A stretch of 64,000 bases of DNA, taken from NCBI GenBank assembly GCA_035517655.1, contig DATIYJ010000011.1, positions 62,001 to 126,000 of the forward strand, read 5' to 3'. Of this stretch, positions 45,186 through 54,390 are shown piece by piece. The position numbers and the translations under genes are program-made. How positions within the stretch are numbered: the stretch's first letter is position 1; every line of letters begins with the position of its first letter. This DNA is from Nitrospiria bacterium. Lineage in GTDB: Bacteria; Nitrospirota; Nitrospiria; JACQBZ01. The notes under the pieces were generated by a model. That model did not search any database, was not told the DNA's origin, and saw only the letters and a program-made list of their open reading frames with translations.

Positions 45186-45769
45186 ACGCTTTTTTCCGGG
45201 CGGATTTTGTTCGGCAACTTCTGGCGCGCCTTCGACGCGACCGGATCACATCCCGCGAGCGGATCTATATCATCATCGGCGGCGTGACCCTGGTCGGGCT
45301 CCTCCTCTACGGACTTTATTCCGCGGCCACTTCTTACCTCGATCGGACGAAAGAAATCGACCGGCTGATCCGTCAGAAGGAAGAAGCTCTGACCACGCTG
45401 GATCAATTTCGTCGGGAATATGTCCAGATCAAAGGCCAAGTCGGTGCTCTGGATGAACGGATCGGAAAGGACCAGGGGAATTTTTCACTTCTGTCGTTTC
45501 TCGAGTCTCTGGCCGGGACGACCGATGTCCGGTCAAAGATCGCCTACATGCGGCCCCAGGCGGCCGTGCCGGTGGACCAGTACCGGGAGACGTCGGTCGA
45601 GATGAAGATCGAGAATGTCACGTTGGATCAGGCTGTGCGGTTTCTCTCGGCGATCGAACAGGCCCCGCATGTCCTGAAGATCAAGAACCTCCATTTTAAG
45701 ACGCGTTACGCCGATCCCCAATTTTTAGATGTGACCTTCCTCGTCAGCACCTATGAGAAATCCGGCTGA
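45182..45769 (+). CDS. gspM: T2SS inner-membrane protein GspM (PilO-like)
   Basis: 195 residues, overlapping gspL by 4 bp (ATGA). A short cytoplasmic N-terminus, one membrane helix (about 35-55), a coiled coil and a ferredoxin-like domain (about 105-190) fit GspM/PilO. It partners GspL. The gsp transcript on this strand is then interrupted by an opposite-strand gene before gspK. Confidence 0.85.
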   Translation: MNAFFRADFVRQLLARLRRDRITSRERIYIIIGGVTLVGLLLYGLYSAATSYLDRTKEIDRLIRQKEEALTTLDQFRREYVQIKGQVGALDERIGKDQGNFSLLSFLESLAGTTDVRSKIAYMRPQAAVPVDQYRETSVEMKIENVTLDQAVRFLSAIEQAPHVLKIKNLHFKTRYADPQFLDVTFLVSTYEKSG

Positions 45770-45774
45770 ACGGG

Positions 45775-46674
45775 CTAGGGACCGGCGGCGTCGATGCTTG
45801 GGTAGACGGGATAGAAATGAGAGTTGGGCTGGTTTGCATCCAACCGGCCGTCCGTGAAGCGGTCGAAGCGGGTGTTCTGCGGGGCCGTGGCGTCTGTTTC
45901 GTCATAGAAGAACATGCCGCCCGCGTGAACGGTCAGGGTCAGGGCAAAGATGCCTTTCGGGCTGTCCGGGATCGTGAAGAACTTGGGAAGGTCGATTGTG
46001 ATGAGGGAATTGTAGTCGTGAAGGGGGAATCGGGCTGCAGGGACCTGCAGAGGGACGGTGGGCCGAGTCGCCGCGAGCGGCACGTAAGTTCCATCGCTCG
46101 TGTCGATCCAGCTGAACTGTGGGTTGTCCGTCACATTGCCGACCAGGACGTCGCCCGCATCGACCGGAACCCCGAGAGTCGGATCGGTGAGATCGAGCGT
46201 ATAAAAGCGAAAGCGCCGATTAACAGGGGCGCCGTTTTCATACACCGGGATCTGAATCTCGAAATAGGTCAGTTCGACCTGCACTTGGCTGAAGTCGCAG
46301 GGACAAGCGCTTGGATAGACGGAGTTCACATCGGCGGATTGGGGCGTCGTGGTCAGATTAAGGACGATGGGCGCAGTGGTGCTCTGGGTATCGAAGACGG
46401 TGTACGATGGAGAGGTTTCACCCGGCTTGATTAACTGAACGCTCTTCACCCCGACCGTGACCGTTGAATTGTTGGGACTAATAAATCTGTCGGGCCAGCT
46501 GTCGTTGTCGCCGCTGGGGTCGGAATTCCCGAAATCGGCCACAACCAACGCCTCGACCCCTTGGTTTTTTTTCCCGCCGCAGGCCGTGAGCAGAAGCGGA
46601 AGAAAAAAAAATCCCAGAGCCCAAACAAATCCGGGGGCCGGCAGGAGATTTCTAATGGAGAAGAATAAACTCAT
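45775..46674 (-). CDS. Unknown lipoprotein encoded inside the gsp cluster
   Basis: 299 residues from ATG 46674 (an in-frame ATG at 46686 is possible). The signal ends in lipobox LTAC followed by GGKK. The mature part looks beta-rich, starting with a Ser/Asp-rich stretch (GNSDPSGDNDSWPD); it contains a CPC pair and ends NSHFYPVYPS. I do not recognise the family. It lies 5 bp from the end of gspM and its start is about 21 bp from that of gspK, on the opposite strand. A lipoprotein here could be a secretin pilotin or a T2SS substrate, but no sequence evidence shows this. The same frame runs on to 47265 under gspK; that extension is rejected. Confidence 0.75.
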   Translation of the reverse strand: MSLFFSIRNLLPAPGFVWALGFFFLPLLLTACGGKKNQGVEALVVADFGNSDPSGDNDSWPDRFISPNNSTVTVGVKSVQLIKPGETSPSYTVFDTQSTTAPIVLNLTTTPQSADVNSVYPSACPCDFSQVQVELTYFEIQIPVYENGAPVNRRFRFYTLDLTDPTLGVPVDAGDVLVGNVTDNPQFSWIDTSDGTYVPLAATRPTVPLQVPAARFPLHDYNSLITIDLPKFFTIPDSPKGIFALTLTVHAGGMFFYDETDATAPQNTRFDRFTDGRLDANQPNSHFYPVYPSIDAAGP

Positions 46675-46695
46675 CCCGGAAACCATTTTAGCAGA

Positions 46696-47688
46696 ATGGT
46701 CGTCGGATTGAAAATGAAAAGTCGGGCGGTCGTGAATATGGGAAACCGTAAGCTGCCGGGTGATGAACGGGGCGTCGCGCTGCTTCTGACCCTGGTGATC
46801 CTGGTATTGCTCACGGCGATCATCGTGGAATTCGATTACGGCGCCAAAGTGAATTTGATTACGGCCGCCAATTTCCGGGATGAGGTGCAGGCGGTCTATC
46901 TGGCGAAATCGGGCGTGGCCGCGGCCCGCGCGGTGTTGAAGGATGACGCCCTGCACCACGGAGCGTATGACGCCTTGACCGAGTTCTGGGCCCAACCCAT
47001 CCCTCCTTATCCCGTGGGTGACGGGTTTGTCTCGGTCGAGATCGCGGATGAGGCCGGCAAAATCGATATCAACCGTCTGGGGAATAATCGTAGTCAAGCA
47101 AGAGACGACGCCGCCTATATGTTGAAAAGGCTGTTGAGGGTGTTGGAAGTTGATCCCGGGGTGATCGATCCGATTGTCGAGGCGATCAAGAATTGGGTGG
47201 ATCCGGACGCCGCGCACGACTGCCTGGACGAGTTTTATTATCAACAACAGAATCCGCCGTATCATTGCAAAAAGGGTCTGATGGATACACTTTCGGAGTT
47301 GCTTTTAGTGAAGGGGGTCACGCCGGAGATCTACAAGAAAATCCGGCCCTATGTGACGACGGTCTCATCCCCATCCCGTCCAATCAATGTCAACACGGCC
47401 GGCCTGCCGGTTCTGGAGGCACTGGATGATAATATCGACCCGGAAACCGCGGCCTGCATCCAGGATCGTCGACCGTATGAAAACAGCTCGATGTCCGATT
47501 TTTTCGGTTGTGCGGTTGCCACTCCATGCAAGGATCCGTCTTCGGTCTGTTCCAGGCAGATCGGGGTTCAGAGCAGTTACTTCTCGGTGAAATCGAGCGG
47601 AAAGATGTATGATACGGAGAAGGTCATTACGGCCATGATTCAGAGGCAAGGAAGCAAGGCAAACCTTGTTTCATGGCAGATCGAATAA
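46696..47688 (+). CDS. gspK: T2SS minor pseudopilin GspK
   Basis: 330 residues from ATG 46696; ATG 46714 and 46738 are possible. The leader ends DERG, with cleavage before VALLLTLVILVLL; Glu at +5 is absent (Leu), as is usual for GspK. The large globular domain has KIDINRLG, the helix-hairpin-helix-like IKNWVDPDAAHD, NVNTAGLPVLEALDD and YFSVKSSGKM. GspK caps the pseudopilus tip with GspI and GspJ. It is separated from gspM by the opposite-strand lipoprotein gene and may need its own promoter. Confidence 0.92.
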   Translation: MVVGLKMKSRAVVNMGNRKLPGDERGVALLLTLVILVLLTAIIVEFDYGAKVNLITAANFRDEVQAVYLAKSGVAAARAVLKDDALHHGAYDALTEFWAQPIPPYPVGDGFVSVEIADEAGKIDINRLGNNRSQARDDAAYMLKRLLRVLEVDPGVIDPIVEAIKNWVDPDAAHDCLDEFYYQQQNPPYHCKKGLMDTLSELLLVKGVTPEIYKKIRPYVTTVSSPSRPINVNTAGLPVLEALDDNIDPETAACIQDRRPYENSSMSDFFGCAVATPCKDPSSVCSRQIGVQSSYFSVKSSGKMYDTEKVITAMIQRQGSKANLVSWQIE

Positions 47689-47716
47689 TCCGGTGCGATG
47701 ATCATCAACAGAAGCA

Positions 47717-48136
47717 TCACTCCGTCTGGACCGATTTGATACTGTACTTGATCCTTCCCTCAAGCCACCGGTCCGGACAGTTTTTTGTGTCCTGGATGAA
47801 GTTGCCGATCTCCTGCGGATTCACGGGCCGCAGCTCGCCCTTCGGGTTTCCGGGAACGATGACGCGAAGCGGCAGCGTCAGATCTTCCTGAGTCAGATCC
47901 TTTCCTTTCGAGTCCAGCATCTCAAGATGAAGCGTAAAGCTTTTAATAGGTTGACTTCCGGTGTTTTTGATTTCGCCAAACACCTCGCAAACAACCGCGT
48001 TCCGCTGGAAGTCTTGATAGCGGTGCGCATGGACGGCAAGGGGAGTGATCGGCATTGGCACTTTCGCGGGTTGGGCCGGCCGATTCCATAAGACAAGACT
48101 GAAGAACGTGACAACAAGAATTAGACGGAAACGCAT
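47717..48136 (-). CDS. Exported FxLYD-like domain protein
   Basis: 139 residues. A signal peptide (RLILVVTFFSLVLW) is followed by a small beta-sandwich: VVCEVFGEIKNTGSQPIKSF and LHLEMLDSKGKDL resemble the FxLYD domain. These are periplasmic or surface proteins of unknown role. It is convergent with gspK, 28 bp apart. Confidence 0.65.
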   Translation of the reverse strand: MRFRLILVVTFFSLVLWNRPAQPAKVPMPITPLAVHAHRYQDFQRNAVVCEVFGEIKNTGSQPIKSFTLHLEMLDSKGKDLTQEDLTLPLRVIVPGNPKGELRPVNPQEIGNFIQDTKNCPDRWLEGRIKYSIKSVQTE

Positions 48137-48278
48137 GTGTTTTGCTTATTCACGTATTGTGTGATCAACCGCTTGAAGCCCGATCTCGGATGTGTTATCC
48201 TTCAATAGTTTTTTCTCACGAGAGTCACGCCATAGTGTACGCAGAACAGCTGTGAAATTCAAGCCCTAAGGATCAAAC

Positions 48279-50273
48279 GTGATCGAAGATCATTCCTATG
48301 TTTTAAAACGGCTATCCACGACTCAGGCTTCACCGCGTTTTACGATCGATTACGAAAAAGAGCTTAACCCGGCGCAGTATGCCGCCGTCAGCGCCTTGGA
48401 AGGGCCCGTTTTGGTCATCGCCGGTGCCGGCAGCGGCAAGACCCGCACCCTGGTTTATCGTGTCGCCCGTCTGATCGAATCGGGTTTGCCCCCTCAAAAT
48501 CTTCTCTTGCTGACCTTTACCCGAAAAGCGGCTCAGGAGATGCTGAACCGCGCGGGCCTTCTGCTTGGAACCGCGTGCGATCGCGTGGCCGGAGGGACCT
48601 TCCATTCCTTCTCCAACACCATCCTTCGACGATATGGGACGGCCATCGGATTGGATCCGGCATTCACGATCCTGGATCGATCCGACAGCGAGGATGCGAT
48701 CCATCTCCTGCGGAACGCTCGCGGGCTTGGGGATCGTGAAAAACGCTTCCCTCGCAAGAATACCCTCGCCGACATCTTCAGCGCTTCGGTGAATAAGGCC
48801 ATCGCCCTTGAAGAGATTGTTCTCACAAGTTATCCCCACTTCTCCGAGCATCTCGGACCGATTCTAAGGTTGGAAAAGGCCTATGCCGAGTACAAAGGAC
48901 AAAGAGCGCTTCTGGATTACGATGATCTGTTGCTTAAGCTTCGGGAGCTTCTGGAAACCCGACGCGACATCCGCGAGCAACTTTCGGAGACTTACCGGAC
49001 CATCATGGTGGATGAATATCAGGATACCAACAAAATTCAGGCGCGTGTTGTTCGTCTCCTCTGCGCTCGGCATGAAAACATCATGGTGGTCGGCGACGAC
49101 GCTCAGAGTATTTACTCCTTCCGAGGGGCCCACTTCAAGAACATCATGGACTTTCCAACGGAGTTTCCCAAGGCGCGAATTTTCAAATTGGAAGAGAACT
49201 ATCGAAGCACGCAGCCGATTCTCAATCTGACGAACGAGATTATCAACCAAGCGTGTGAAAAATATTCCAAACATCTCTTTACGCATCAAAAGGAAGGACG
49301 TCAACCGGTGCTGGTCCGGGCTGAGACCGAGAACTGGCAATCCCGGTTCGTTTGTCAGAGAATATCGGAACTGCGAGACGAAGGAGTGCCACTGGGGGAA
49401 ATCGCGGTTCTTTTCCGGTCCAGCCACCATTCCTTTGATCTTGAGATTGAATTGGCCAAGCATGGCCTGTCGTTTGTGAAGCGGGGAGGTTTTAAGTTTA
49501 TCGAGACGACTCATGTGAAGGATGTCCTCGCCCATCTCCGGGTTATACAGAATCCCCGCGATGCCGTGAGTTGGAACCGGCTCCTGCTGTTGATCGAAGG
49601 GGTGGGGCTGAAAAAGAGCCAGATGATAATTACGGCCATGGCCAAGGAAACGGATTGGCTCAAAGCATTGAAAGCGCAATCTCTGCAAGGTTCAGGTGGG
49701 GCGGTATTGAAAGAGGTGGCCCGTTTATTCGAAGACCTTCGGGGGACCGTTTCGGTTCCCTCCGAGCAATTGAATCGGGTCTACGATTATTACATGCCGC
49801 TCCTATCGCAACGCTTTGACGACCACCCCAAACGGATCAAAGATCTTGAACATCTGTATGCGATTACAGAACGTTATCTTAGGCTCGATGAGTTTCTCAG
49901 CGATATCACGCTTGAACCGCCGGCCGAATCCCTTTCCGAGAGCGATCTAACAGCAAAGCATAACGGTCCTGAAAATGAAAAGCTTATTCTATCGACTATT
50001 CATTCGGCCAAAGGGCTGGAATGGCATGCCGTCTTTATTATCTGGGCACTGGATGGGAAATTTCCATCGATGTATTCATTTGATAATACAGAGGAACTTG
50101 AAGAGGAACGACGGTTGATGTATGTGGCCGCCACCCGTGCCAAGAAGGAGTTATACATTACATATCCGATAAATGTTTATGAGAAGGTTTTAGGAACGGT
50201 TTTATCAAGGCCCAGCCGTTTCTTAACTGAGATCCCACGGGCGTTGTTCGACGCATGGTCGCTTTTAGAGTAA
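48279..50273 (+). CDS. UvrD/Rep-family superfamily 1 DNA helicase
   Basis: 664 residues, GTG start. Canonical SF1A motifs: Q-motif LNPAQYAAV, motif I AGAGSGKTRT, Ia TFTRKAAQEM, II VDEYQDTN, III GDDAQSIYSFRGA, IV NYRSTQPIL, V STIHSAKGLEW, VI VAATRAKKELY. It is a 3'-5' helicase used in repair or replication restart. The C-terminus is short compared with Escherichia coli UvrD (about 720 residues), which favours a PcrA/Rep-like enzyme without the long tail. No AddA-type nuclease domain is present. Confidence 0.92.
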   Translation: MIEDHSYVLKRLSTTQASPRFTIDYEKELNPAQYAAVSALEGPVLVIAGAGSGKTRTLVYRVARLIESGLPPQNLLLLTFTRKAAQEMLNRAGLLLGTACDRVAGGTFHSFSNTILRRYGTAIGLDPAFTILDRSDSEDAIHLLRNARGLGDREKRFPRKNTLADIFSASVNKAIALEEIVLTSYPHFSEHLGPILRLEKAYAEYKGQRALLDYDDLLLKLRELLETRRDIREQLSETYRTIMVDEYQDTNKIQARVVRLLCARHENIMVVGDDAQSIYSFRGAHFKNIMDFPTEFPKARIFKLEENYRSTQPILNLTNEIINQACEKYSKHLFTHQKEGRQPVLVRAETENWQSRFVCQRISELRDEGVPLGEIAVLFRSSHHSFDLEIELAKHGLSFVKRGGFKFIETTHVKDVLAHLRVIQNPRDAVSWNRLLLLIEGVGLKKSQMIITAMAKETDWLKALKAQSLQGSGGAVLKEVARLFEDLRGTVSVPSEQLNRVYDYYMPLLSQRFDDHPKRIKDLEHLYAITERYLRLDEFLSDITLEPPAESLSESDLTAKHNGPENEKLILSTIHSAKGLEWHAVFIIWALDGKFPSMYSFDNTEELEEERRLMYVAATRAKKELYITYPINVYEKVLGTVLSRPSRFLTEIPRALFDAWSLLE

Positions 50274-50300
50274 AGTGTTAGAAATCAATTAGTTGTAAAT

Positions 50301-50329
50301 TTGACAAAGACGCCGTTAGGTGGTAAATT
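50301..50329 (+). promoter_or_regulatory. Promoter for the orphan exported protein
   Basis: -35 TTGACA (50301-50306), 17-bp spacer, -10 TAAATT (50324-50329). Just downstream ATCAC, four A, GTGAT (50338-50351) forms a perfect 5-bp inverted repeat that could be an operator. The leader is strikingly A-rich. Confidence 0.55.
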
Positions 50330-50395
50330 TAAAAAAAATCACAAAAGTGATCAAAAAATTGATTGGAAATAAAAAAAAGAGTGAAGGTTTAAACC

Positions 50396-51115
50396 GTGAA
50401 AAGAGTCCGCTCGCATACTCTAGTCTTACTGTTAACCATCCTGACGAGTGCTCCCCGCGGAGGATATGCATTTGATGGGACCTTGAATCCTATTATACAT
50501 ACTCCTTCCCAGGCCGATGTTATTCAGGAAAACAACCGAACATTTCTGACGACCTTCTCCAACAATCTTGATCTGGCTTTCCAGAAAACACTGAACGACC
50601 GATACCCGCTCCTCTCACTTTATTATCGTGATATTTCGACAAACGCAGGGTCGGCTTACCTATTGTCGGACACCGAACGGAATGAGGAAAGCCGTTTTGT
50701 GACTCGACAGGCCCTATTTAAAGCCCTTCAGGACACCGTTAACGATGTAAATCTCCTCTACACATTAAAGGAGTACAGTCGGGCCATGACGACGGCCAAT
50801 ATGAAAGTTAGTGATGGGAACGTAAATTTTGAAGGGCCATCCTTGAATCATGCCGGCAATCATGACGATTCCTTAACCCAGGACGCACTTCGAAGCAGCC
50901 TGATGTTGGTCAACAACGCGGATTTTGGCTTGAACTTCCAGACGAGCTTTGGCTCGGTCCATTCCAATCTGACCTATTTCTTGGCGGGGCACGATATTCT
51001 GGGGGCCAGCCTTCAGAAGGATCTCTCCCAACATTCCAGACTCGTCTTGGAATATCGCATGGCGCCGAATGAAAACAGGGCGCTGCTCAGTCTCCATCTC
51101 CCGTTTCAATACTGA
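50396..51115 (+). CDS. Orphan exported protein, 239 aa
   Basis: GTG start 9 nt after GAAGG-type ribosome-binding site. A signal peptide (HTLVLLLTILTSAPRGGYA) precedes a Thr/Asn/Ser-rich helical region (NRTFLTTFSNNLDLAFQKTL) and a C-terminal part with alternating hydrophobic strands ending SLHLPFQY, an aromatic terminus reminiscent of outer-membrane beta-barrel proteins. I do not recognise the family. Its own promoter and an A-rich leader distinguish it from the neighbours. Confidence 0.7.
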   Translation: MKRVRSHTLVLLLTILTSAPRGGYAFDGTLNPIIHTPSQADVIQENNRTFLTTFSNNLDLAFQKTLNDRYPLLSLYYRDISTNAGSAYLLSDTERNEESRFVTRQALFKALQDTVNDVNLLYTLKEYSRAMTTANMKVSDGNVNFEGPSLNHAGNHDDSLTQDALRSSLMLVNNADFGLNFQTSFGSVHSNLTYFLAGHDILGASLQKDLSQHSRLVLEYRMAPNENRALLSLHLPFQY

Positions 51116-51218
51116 CAATTTCCTCGATTGGTCAAGATTTGTGACACCGACCTTCGATACAAGTGCCTTAATCTTTCAGAGCGTCTTCACGAGCTTTCAA
51201 CTTGATGCTTTTCGGAAA

Positions 51219-51563
51219 TTAGCCCGGTGGCCAAGTCATTTGACGGCCGCCCATCAGATGAACGTGTAGGTGGTAGACGGTTTGCCCGCCTCCCGGTCCT
51301 GTATTGATCACGGCTCGGAATCCGGACGGGTTGAGGTCGTGCGTCTTCGCCAGTTCGTTTGCGACCATAAAAAGAGAACCCATCAGTTCCTTGTCCCCTT
51401 GGGTCAGGTTCATCAACGAATCGACATGTTTCCGTGGAACAACGAGAATATGGACGGGGGCTTGAGGGTTGATGTCTTCAAAAGCCACGACCGCTTCGTC
51501 CTCATAAACGATGCGGCCCGGGATTTCTTTTTTAACGATGCGACAGAACAGGCATTGGGTCAT
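51219..51563 (-). CDS. HIT-family (histidine triad) nucleotide hydrolase, HinT-like
   Basis: 114 residues. The triad HLHVH (His98, His100, His102) is intact, preceded by NTGPGGGQTVY. Cys4 and Cys7 at the N-terminus are usual. HinT proteins hydrolyse adenosine phosphoramidates. It is the last gene of the rho-to-his run, one base after hisIE. Confidence 0.93.
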   Translation of the reverse strand: MTQCLFCRIVKKEIPGRIVYEDEAVVAFEDINPQAPVHILVVPRKHVDSLMNLTQGDKELMGSLFMVANELAKTHDLNPSGFRAVINTGPGGGQTVYHLHVHLMGGRQMTWPPG

Positions 51564-51564
51564 G

Positions 51565-52245
51565 TCAGGATCTCCTCTTTCGAATGAATCGGCTCATTTT
51601 GCCGAAACGTTTCTGCAATTCTTCATAGATGTCGACGGGGGCGATATTGTGATAGCCCATCAAAACCAATATGTGAAACCACAAATCGGCGATCTCCCAG
51701 ATGATCTCGGGCGTGCGATTGTTTTTTGAACCGATGATCAATTCGCCCGATTCTTCCCCGATTTTTTTTAATATTTTATCCCGACCCGAAGTCAACAACC
51801 AGGAAACATAGGATTTCCGTTTAGGCGATTGTTTTCGATCAAGGATAACTTCATAGATACGGTCCAGGACCAACGCCCTTGCCGATGTCGGTTTCAGCCG
51901 AAGGAGACGGCCGTTCTTTACAGTTCTGAAGAAACAGGACCGCTGGCCGGTGTGACAGGCAGGTCCATCCGGTTCGACGCGGACCAAGAGGGTGTCTCCG
52001 TCGCAATCGATCTGGATTTCCTGCACGTTCATATAGTTCCCGGAAGTGGCCCCTTTGTGCCAGAGCAATTTTCTCGAGCGGCTCCAGAAATGGGCCTGGC
52101 CGGTCCGCATCGTCTTTTCCAGCGACTCGCGGTTCATGTAGGCCATCATCAGAACCGAGTTGTCCCGTTGATCCTGGACGATCGCGGGAATCAGGCCTTC
52201 TGCATTGAATTTCAAACCGGCGGGCAGTCGTTTTGAAAACCTCAT
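51565..52245 (-). CDS. hisIE: Bifunctional phosphoribosyl-AMP cyclohydrolase/phosphoribosyl-ATP pyrophosphatase
   Basis: 226 residues. The HisI part (about 1-125) has [18 protein letters not shown], the metal site DCDGDTLL and [11 protein letters not shown]. The HisE part (about 130-226) has [15 protein letters not shown] and [13 protein letters not shown]. It performs steps 2 and 3 of histidine synthesis. It overlaps hisF by 4 bp. Confidence 0.95.
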   Translation of the reverse strand: MRFSKRLPAGLKFNAEGLIPAIVQDQRDNSVLMMAYMNRESLEKTMRTGQAHFWSRSRKLLWHKGATSGNYMNVQEIQIDCDGDTLLVRVEPDGPACHTGQRSCFFRTVKNGRLLRLKPTSARALVLDRIYEVILDRKQSPKRKSYVSWLLTSGRDKILKKIGEESGELIIGSKNNRTPEIIWEIADLWFHILVLMGYHNIAPVDIYEELQKRFGKMSRFIRKRRS

Positions 52246-53012
52246 TTGAACCTCACCGGAAAGCGAACCGGGACGCCTTTGGACCGGAGAAACGTCTTGG
52301 CGTCGAGCAGGGTATACTGTTTATAATGGAAGATCGAGGCCGCCAAAACGGCATCCGCCTTTCCATCGGCCAATACGTCGTAGAGGTGTTGCAAGTTGCC
52401 CGCTCCGCCCGACGCGATGATCGGGATCGAGACGGCATCGGATACCGCCCGCGTGAGTTCAATGTCGTAGCCTTTTCGAGTGCCGTCCTGATCCATGCTG
52501 GTCAATAAAATTTCACCCGCGCCAACTTCCGCCATTCGGACCGCCCAGGCGACGGCCTCCAGCCCGGTCGCTATTCTCCCGCCGTGGGTGTAAACCTGCC
52601 AGGTATTCTGAGATCGTTTGGCGTCGATCGCGACCACGATGCATTGGCTGCCAAACCGTTCCACGGCGGTCTTTACAAAAGGGGGGTCCTCCACGGCAGC
52701 GGTGTTGATCGAAACCTTGTCGGCGCCCGCGAGCAGGAGTTCACGGATGTCCTGGAGGGTCCGGATCCCGCCCCCGACCGTGAGCGGCATGAACACCTCG
52801 GCGGCCGTCCGCTCCACGACGTCCAGGAGGATTTTCCGTTTCTCGTGGGAAGCGGTGATATCGAGGTAGCAAAGCTCATCGGCGCCTTCTTCGTCATAGT
52901 GCCGTGCGATCTCGACGGGGTCGCCGGCATCGCGTAGGTTCAGAAATCCGACGCCCTTCACGACACGTCCATCCTTTACATCCAGGCAAGGGATGATTCG
53001 CTTGGCCAGCAT
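52242..53012 (-). CDS. hisF: Imidazole glycerol phosphate synthase, cyclase subunit
   Basis: 256 residues from ATG 53012, giving the standard [20 protein letters not shown] start. An upstream extension to 53120 overlaps hisA and is rejected. The catalytic Asp residues lie in CLDVKDG and VVAIDAKR; phosphate loops GGGIRT and SGGAGN complete the TIM barrel. It works with HisH. Its start codon shares one base with the hisA stop (TAATG). Confidence 0.96.
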   Translation of the reverse strand: MLAKRIIPCLDVKDGRVVKGVGFLNLRDAGDPVEIARHYDEEGADELCYLDITASHEKRKILLDVVERTAAEVFMPLTVGGGIRTLQDIRELLLAGADKVSINTAAVEDPPFVKTAVERFGSQCIVVAIDAKRSQNTWQVYTHGGRIATGLEAVAWAVRMAEVGAGEILLTSMDQDGTRKGYDIELTRAVSDAVSIPIIASGGAGNLQHLYDVLADGKADAVLAASIFHYKQYTLLDAKTFLRSKGVPVRFPVRFK

Positions 53013-53743
53013 TAGACCGCCCCTCGCCCGATCATAAGCGCCTCGCGGAGGTTGACGGTGCCGGTATACAGGGCCTTTCCGATGATGATGCCGGCGACCC
53101 CGGATGACTCCAATTCGCACAACGACCGGATGTCTTCGAGAGAAGAAACGCCTCCGGAGGCGATGACCGGGATCTCCACGGAGTGGGCCAGTTCCCGAAT
53201 GGCATCGAGATTGGGTCCTTGGAGCATGCCGTCTTGTTGGACGTCGGTGAAGATGATGGAAAGGATTCTAAGTCCGCCCAGTTTTTTGGCAAATTCGATT
53301 ACACCCTCCCCTGTGGGTTGAGTCCATCCCTGTACTAATATCTTTCCCTCTCGAGCATCTAATCCCACCGATATTCCGCCGGGAAATAAATCACAGGCTG
53401 ATTTTAGAAACTCAAAGGATTGTAATGCTTTTGTCCCTAGAACAAGCCTGGATGCTCCTATCCGTCTGTAATTCTCAATGTCAAGGAATGTCCTTATGCC
53501 ACCCGCTGCCTGAATCGGGATTTTGACGGATTGAACGATCTTCAGAATTTGGTTGCGGTTTTTAGGAGACCCGCTGAACGCCCCGTCCAGATCCACGACA
53601 TGGATCAATTCGGCTCCTTCGGATTCCCACCGGCGGGCGACCGCGACCGGGTCGTCCGAATAGATCGACTCGGTTCCGAGACGGCCCTGTTGGAGTCGGA
53701 TGCATTTCCCGTCCTTGATATCGATCGCTGGGATGATTACCAT
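53012..53743 (-). CDS. hisA: ProFAR isomerase (phosphoribosylformimino-AICAR isomerase)
   Basis: 243 residues. The TIM barrel has catalytic Asp residues in AIDIKDGK and VGLDAREG, with phosphate loops AAGGIRT and ASGGVSS. It carries out step 4 of histidine synthesis. One-base overlaps with hisF and the upstream lipoprotein gene indicate tight translational coupling. Confidence 0.95.
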   Translation of the reverse strand: MVIIPAIDIKDGKCIRLQQGRLGTESIYSDDPVAVARRWESEGAELIHVVDLDGAFSGSPKNRNQILKIVQSVKIPIQAAGGIRTFLDIENYRRIGASRLVLGTKALQSFEFLKSACDLFPGGISVGLDAREGKILVQGWTQPTGEGVIEFAKKLGGLRILSIIFTDVQQDGMLQGPNLDAIRELAHSVEIPVIASGGVSSLEDIRSLCELESSGVAGIIIGKALYTGTVNLREALMIGRGAV

Positions 53744-54390
53744 CAGCGCGTCTTCGCTTGGGCCCAGGGGGAGGCCGCCATGAGCTGCTCGACTCCGTCA
53801 TCGGACAATTCGGCCGCCGTGAGCCATCGTCCTCCGCGTCTGAAGAAAAGGTGGAAGGCCGAGATATCTTCCATCAATGACTTTTGAGTTTCGTTATAGC
53901 TGGCCTTCCAAAGGAGATGGCCGTCTTCGGGATGGATGAGCTGAACCGTGAACCCGACCGAGGCCGGTTTACGGATTCCATAAGCGTCTCCCTCCCGCTC
54001 CGTAAATGTCGTCACCGATCCGAAAAGCACGGTGGATGTTTTCAGAATCTTCCCGATCTGTTCGGCCCGCTCTAAATCGGAGAGGGGCGCGGCCCCGCCG
54101 TCCGACGGAAGGGGCGCTTGGTTCCCCCAGCGGATGACGGTGACGTGGCGTTCGATCAGTTTTTGGTAAAACTGGTCCGTGATCATTTGGGCCCCGTCGT
54201 CCTCGACCCTGCCGGAACGGATCTCGCCCGTGGATTGAGGTTCCACGATGAACGGAATGAGGCCAACCTCCTGGATGGAATGTTTTTCAAGTTCGGCCGG
54301 CAACAAACTTTGGATGTATTTTGCCCCGCAGCCGGCCAGCGCGGCCCCGAGAAGCAGGATCAGAAAAAAGCCTGTTGTTCTTATCGGCAT
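53743..54390 (-). CDS. Unknown lipoprotein within the his operon
   Basis: 215 residues. A signal peptide ends in lipobox LAGC. The body looks alpha/beta: VGLIPFIVEPQSTGEI, MITDQFYQKLIERHVTVI, then ERAEQIGKILKTSTVLFGSV and LIHPEDGHLLWKASYNE. This resembles the CsgG/LpoB-like fold of envelope lipoproteins, but I cannot assign a family. It overlaps hisH by 10 bp and hisA by one base, so it is an integral part of the operon despite having no obvious link to histidine. Confidence 0.75.
   Translation of the reverse strand: MPIRTTGFFLILLLGAALAGCGAKYIQSLLPAELEKHSIQEVGLIPFIVEPQSTGEIRSGRVEDDGAQMITDQFYQKLIERHVTVIRWGNQAPLPSDGGAAPLSDLERAEQIGKILKTSTVLFGSVTTFTEREGDAYGIRKPASVGFTVQLIHPEDGHLLWKASYNETQKSLMEDISAFHLFFRRGGRWLTAAELSDDGVEQLMAASPWAQAKTR

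Noticed and set aside
46675-47265. N-terminal extension of the minus-strand lipoprotein into gspK
   Set aside because: It would put about 197 residues in front of an obvious lipoprotein signal peptide and lies entirely antisense to gspK.
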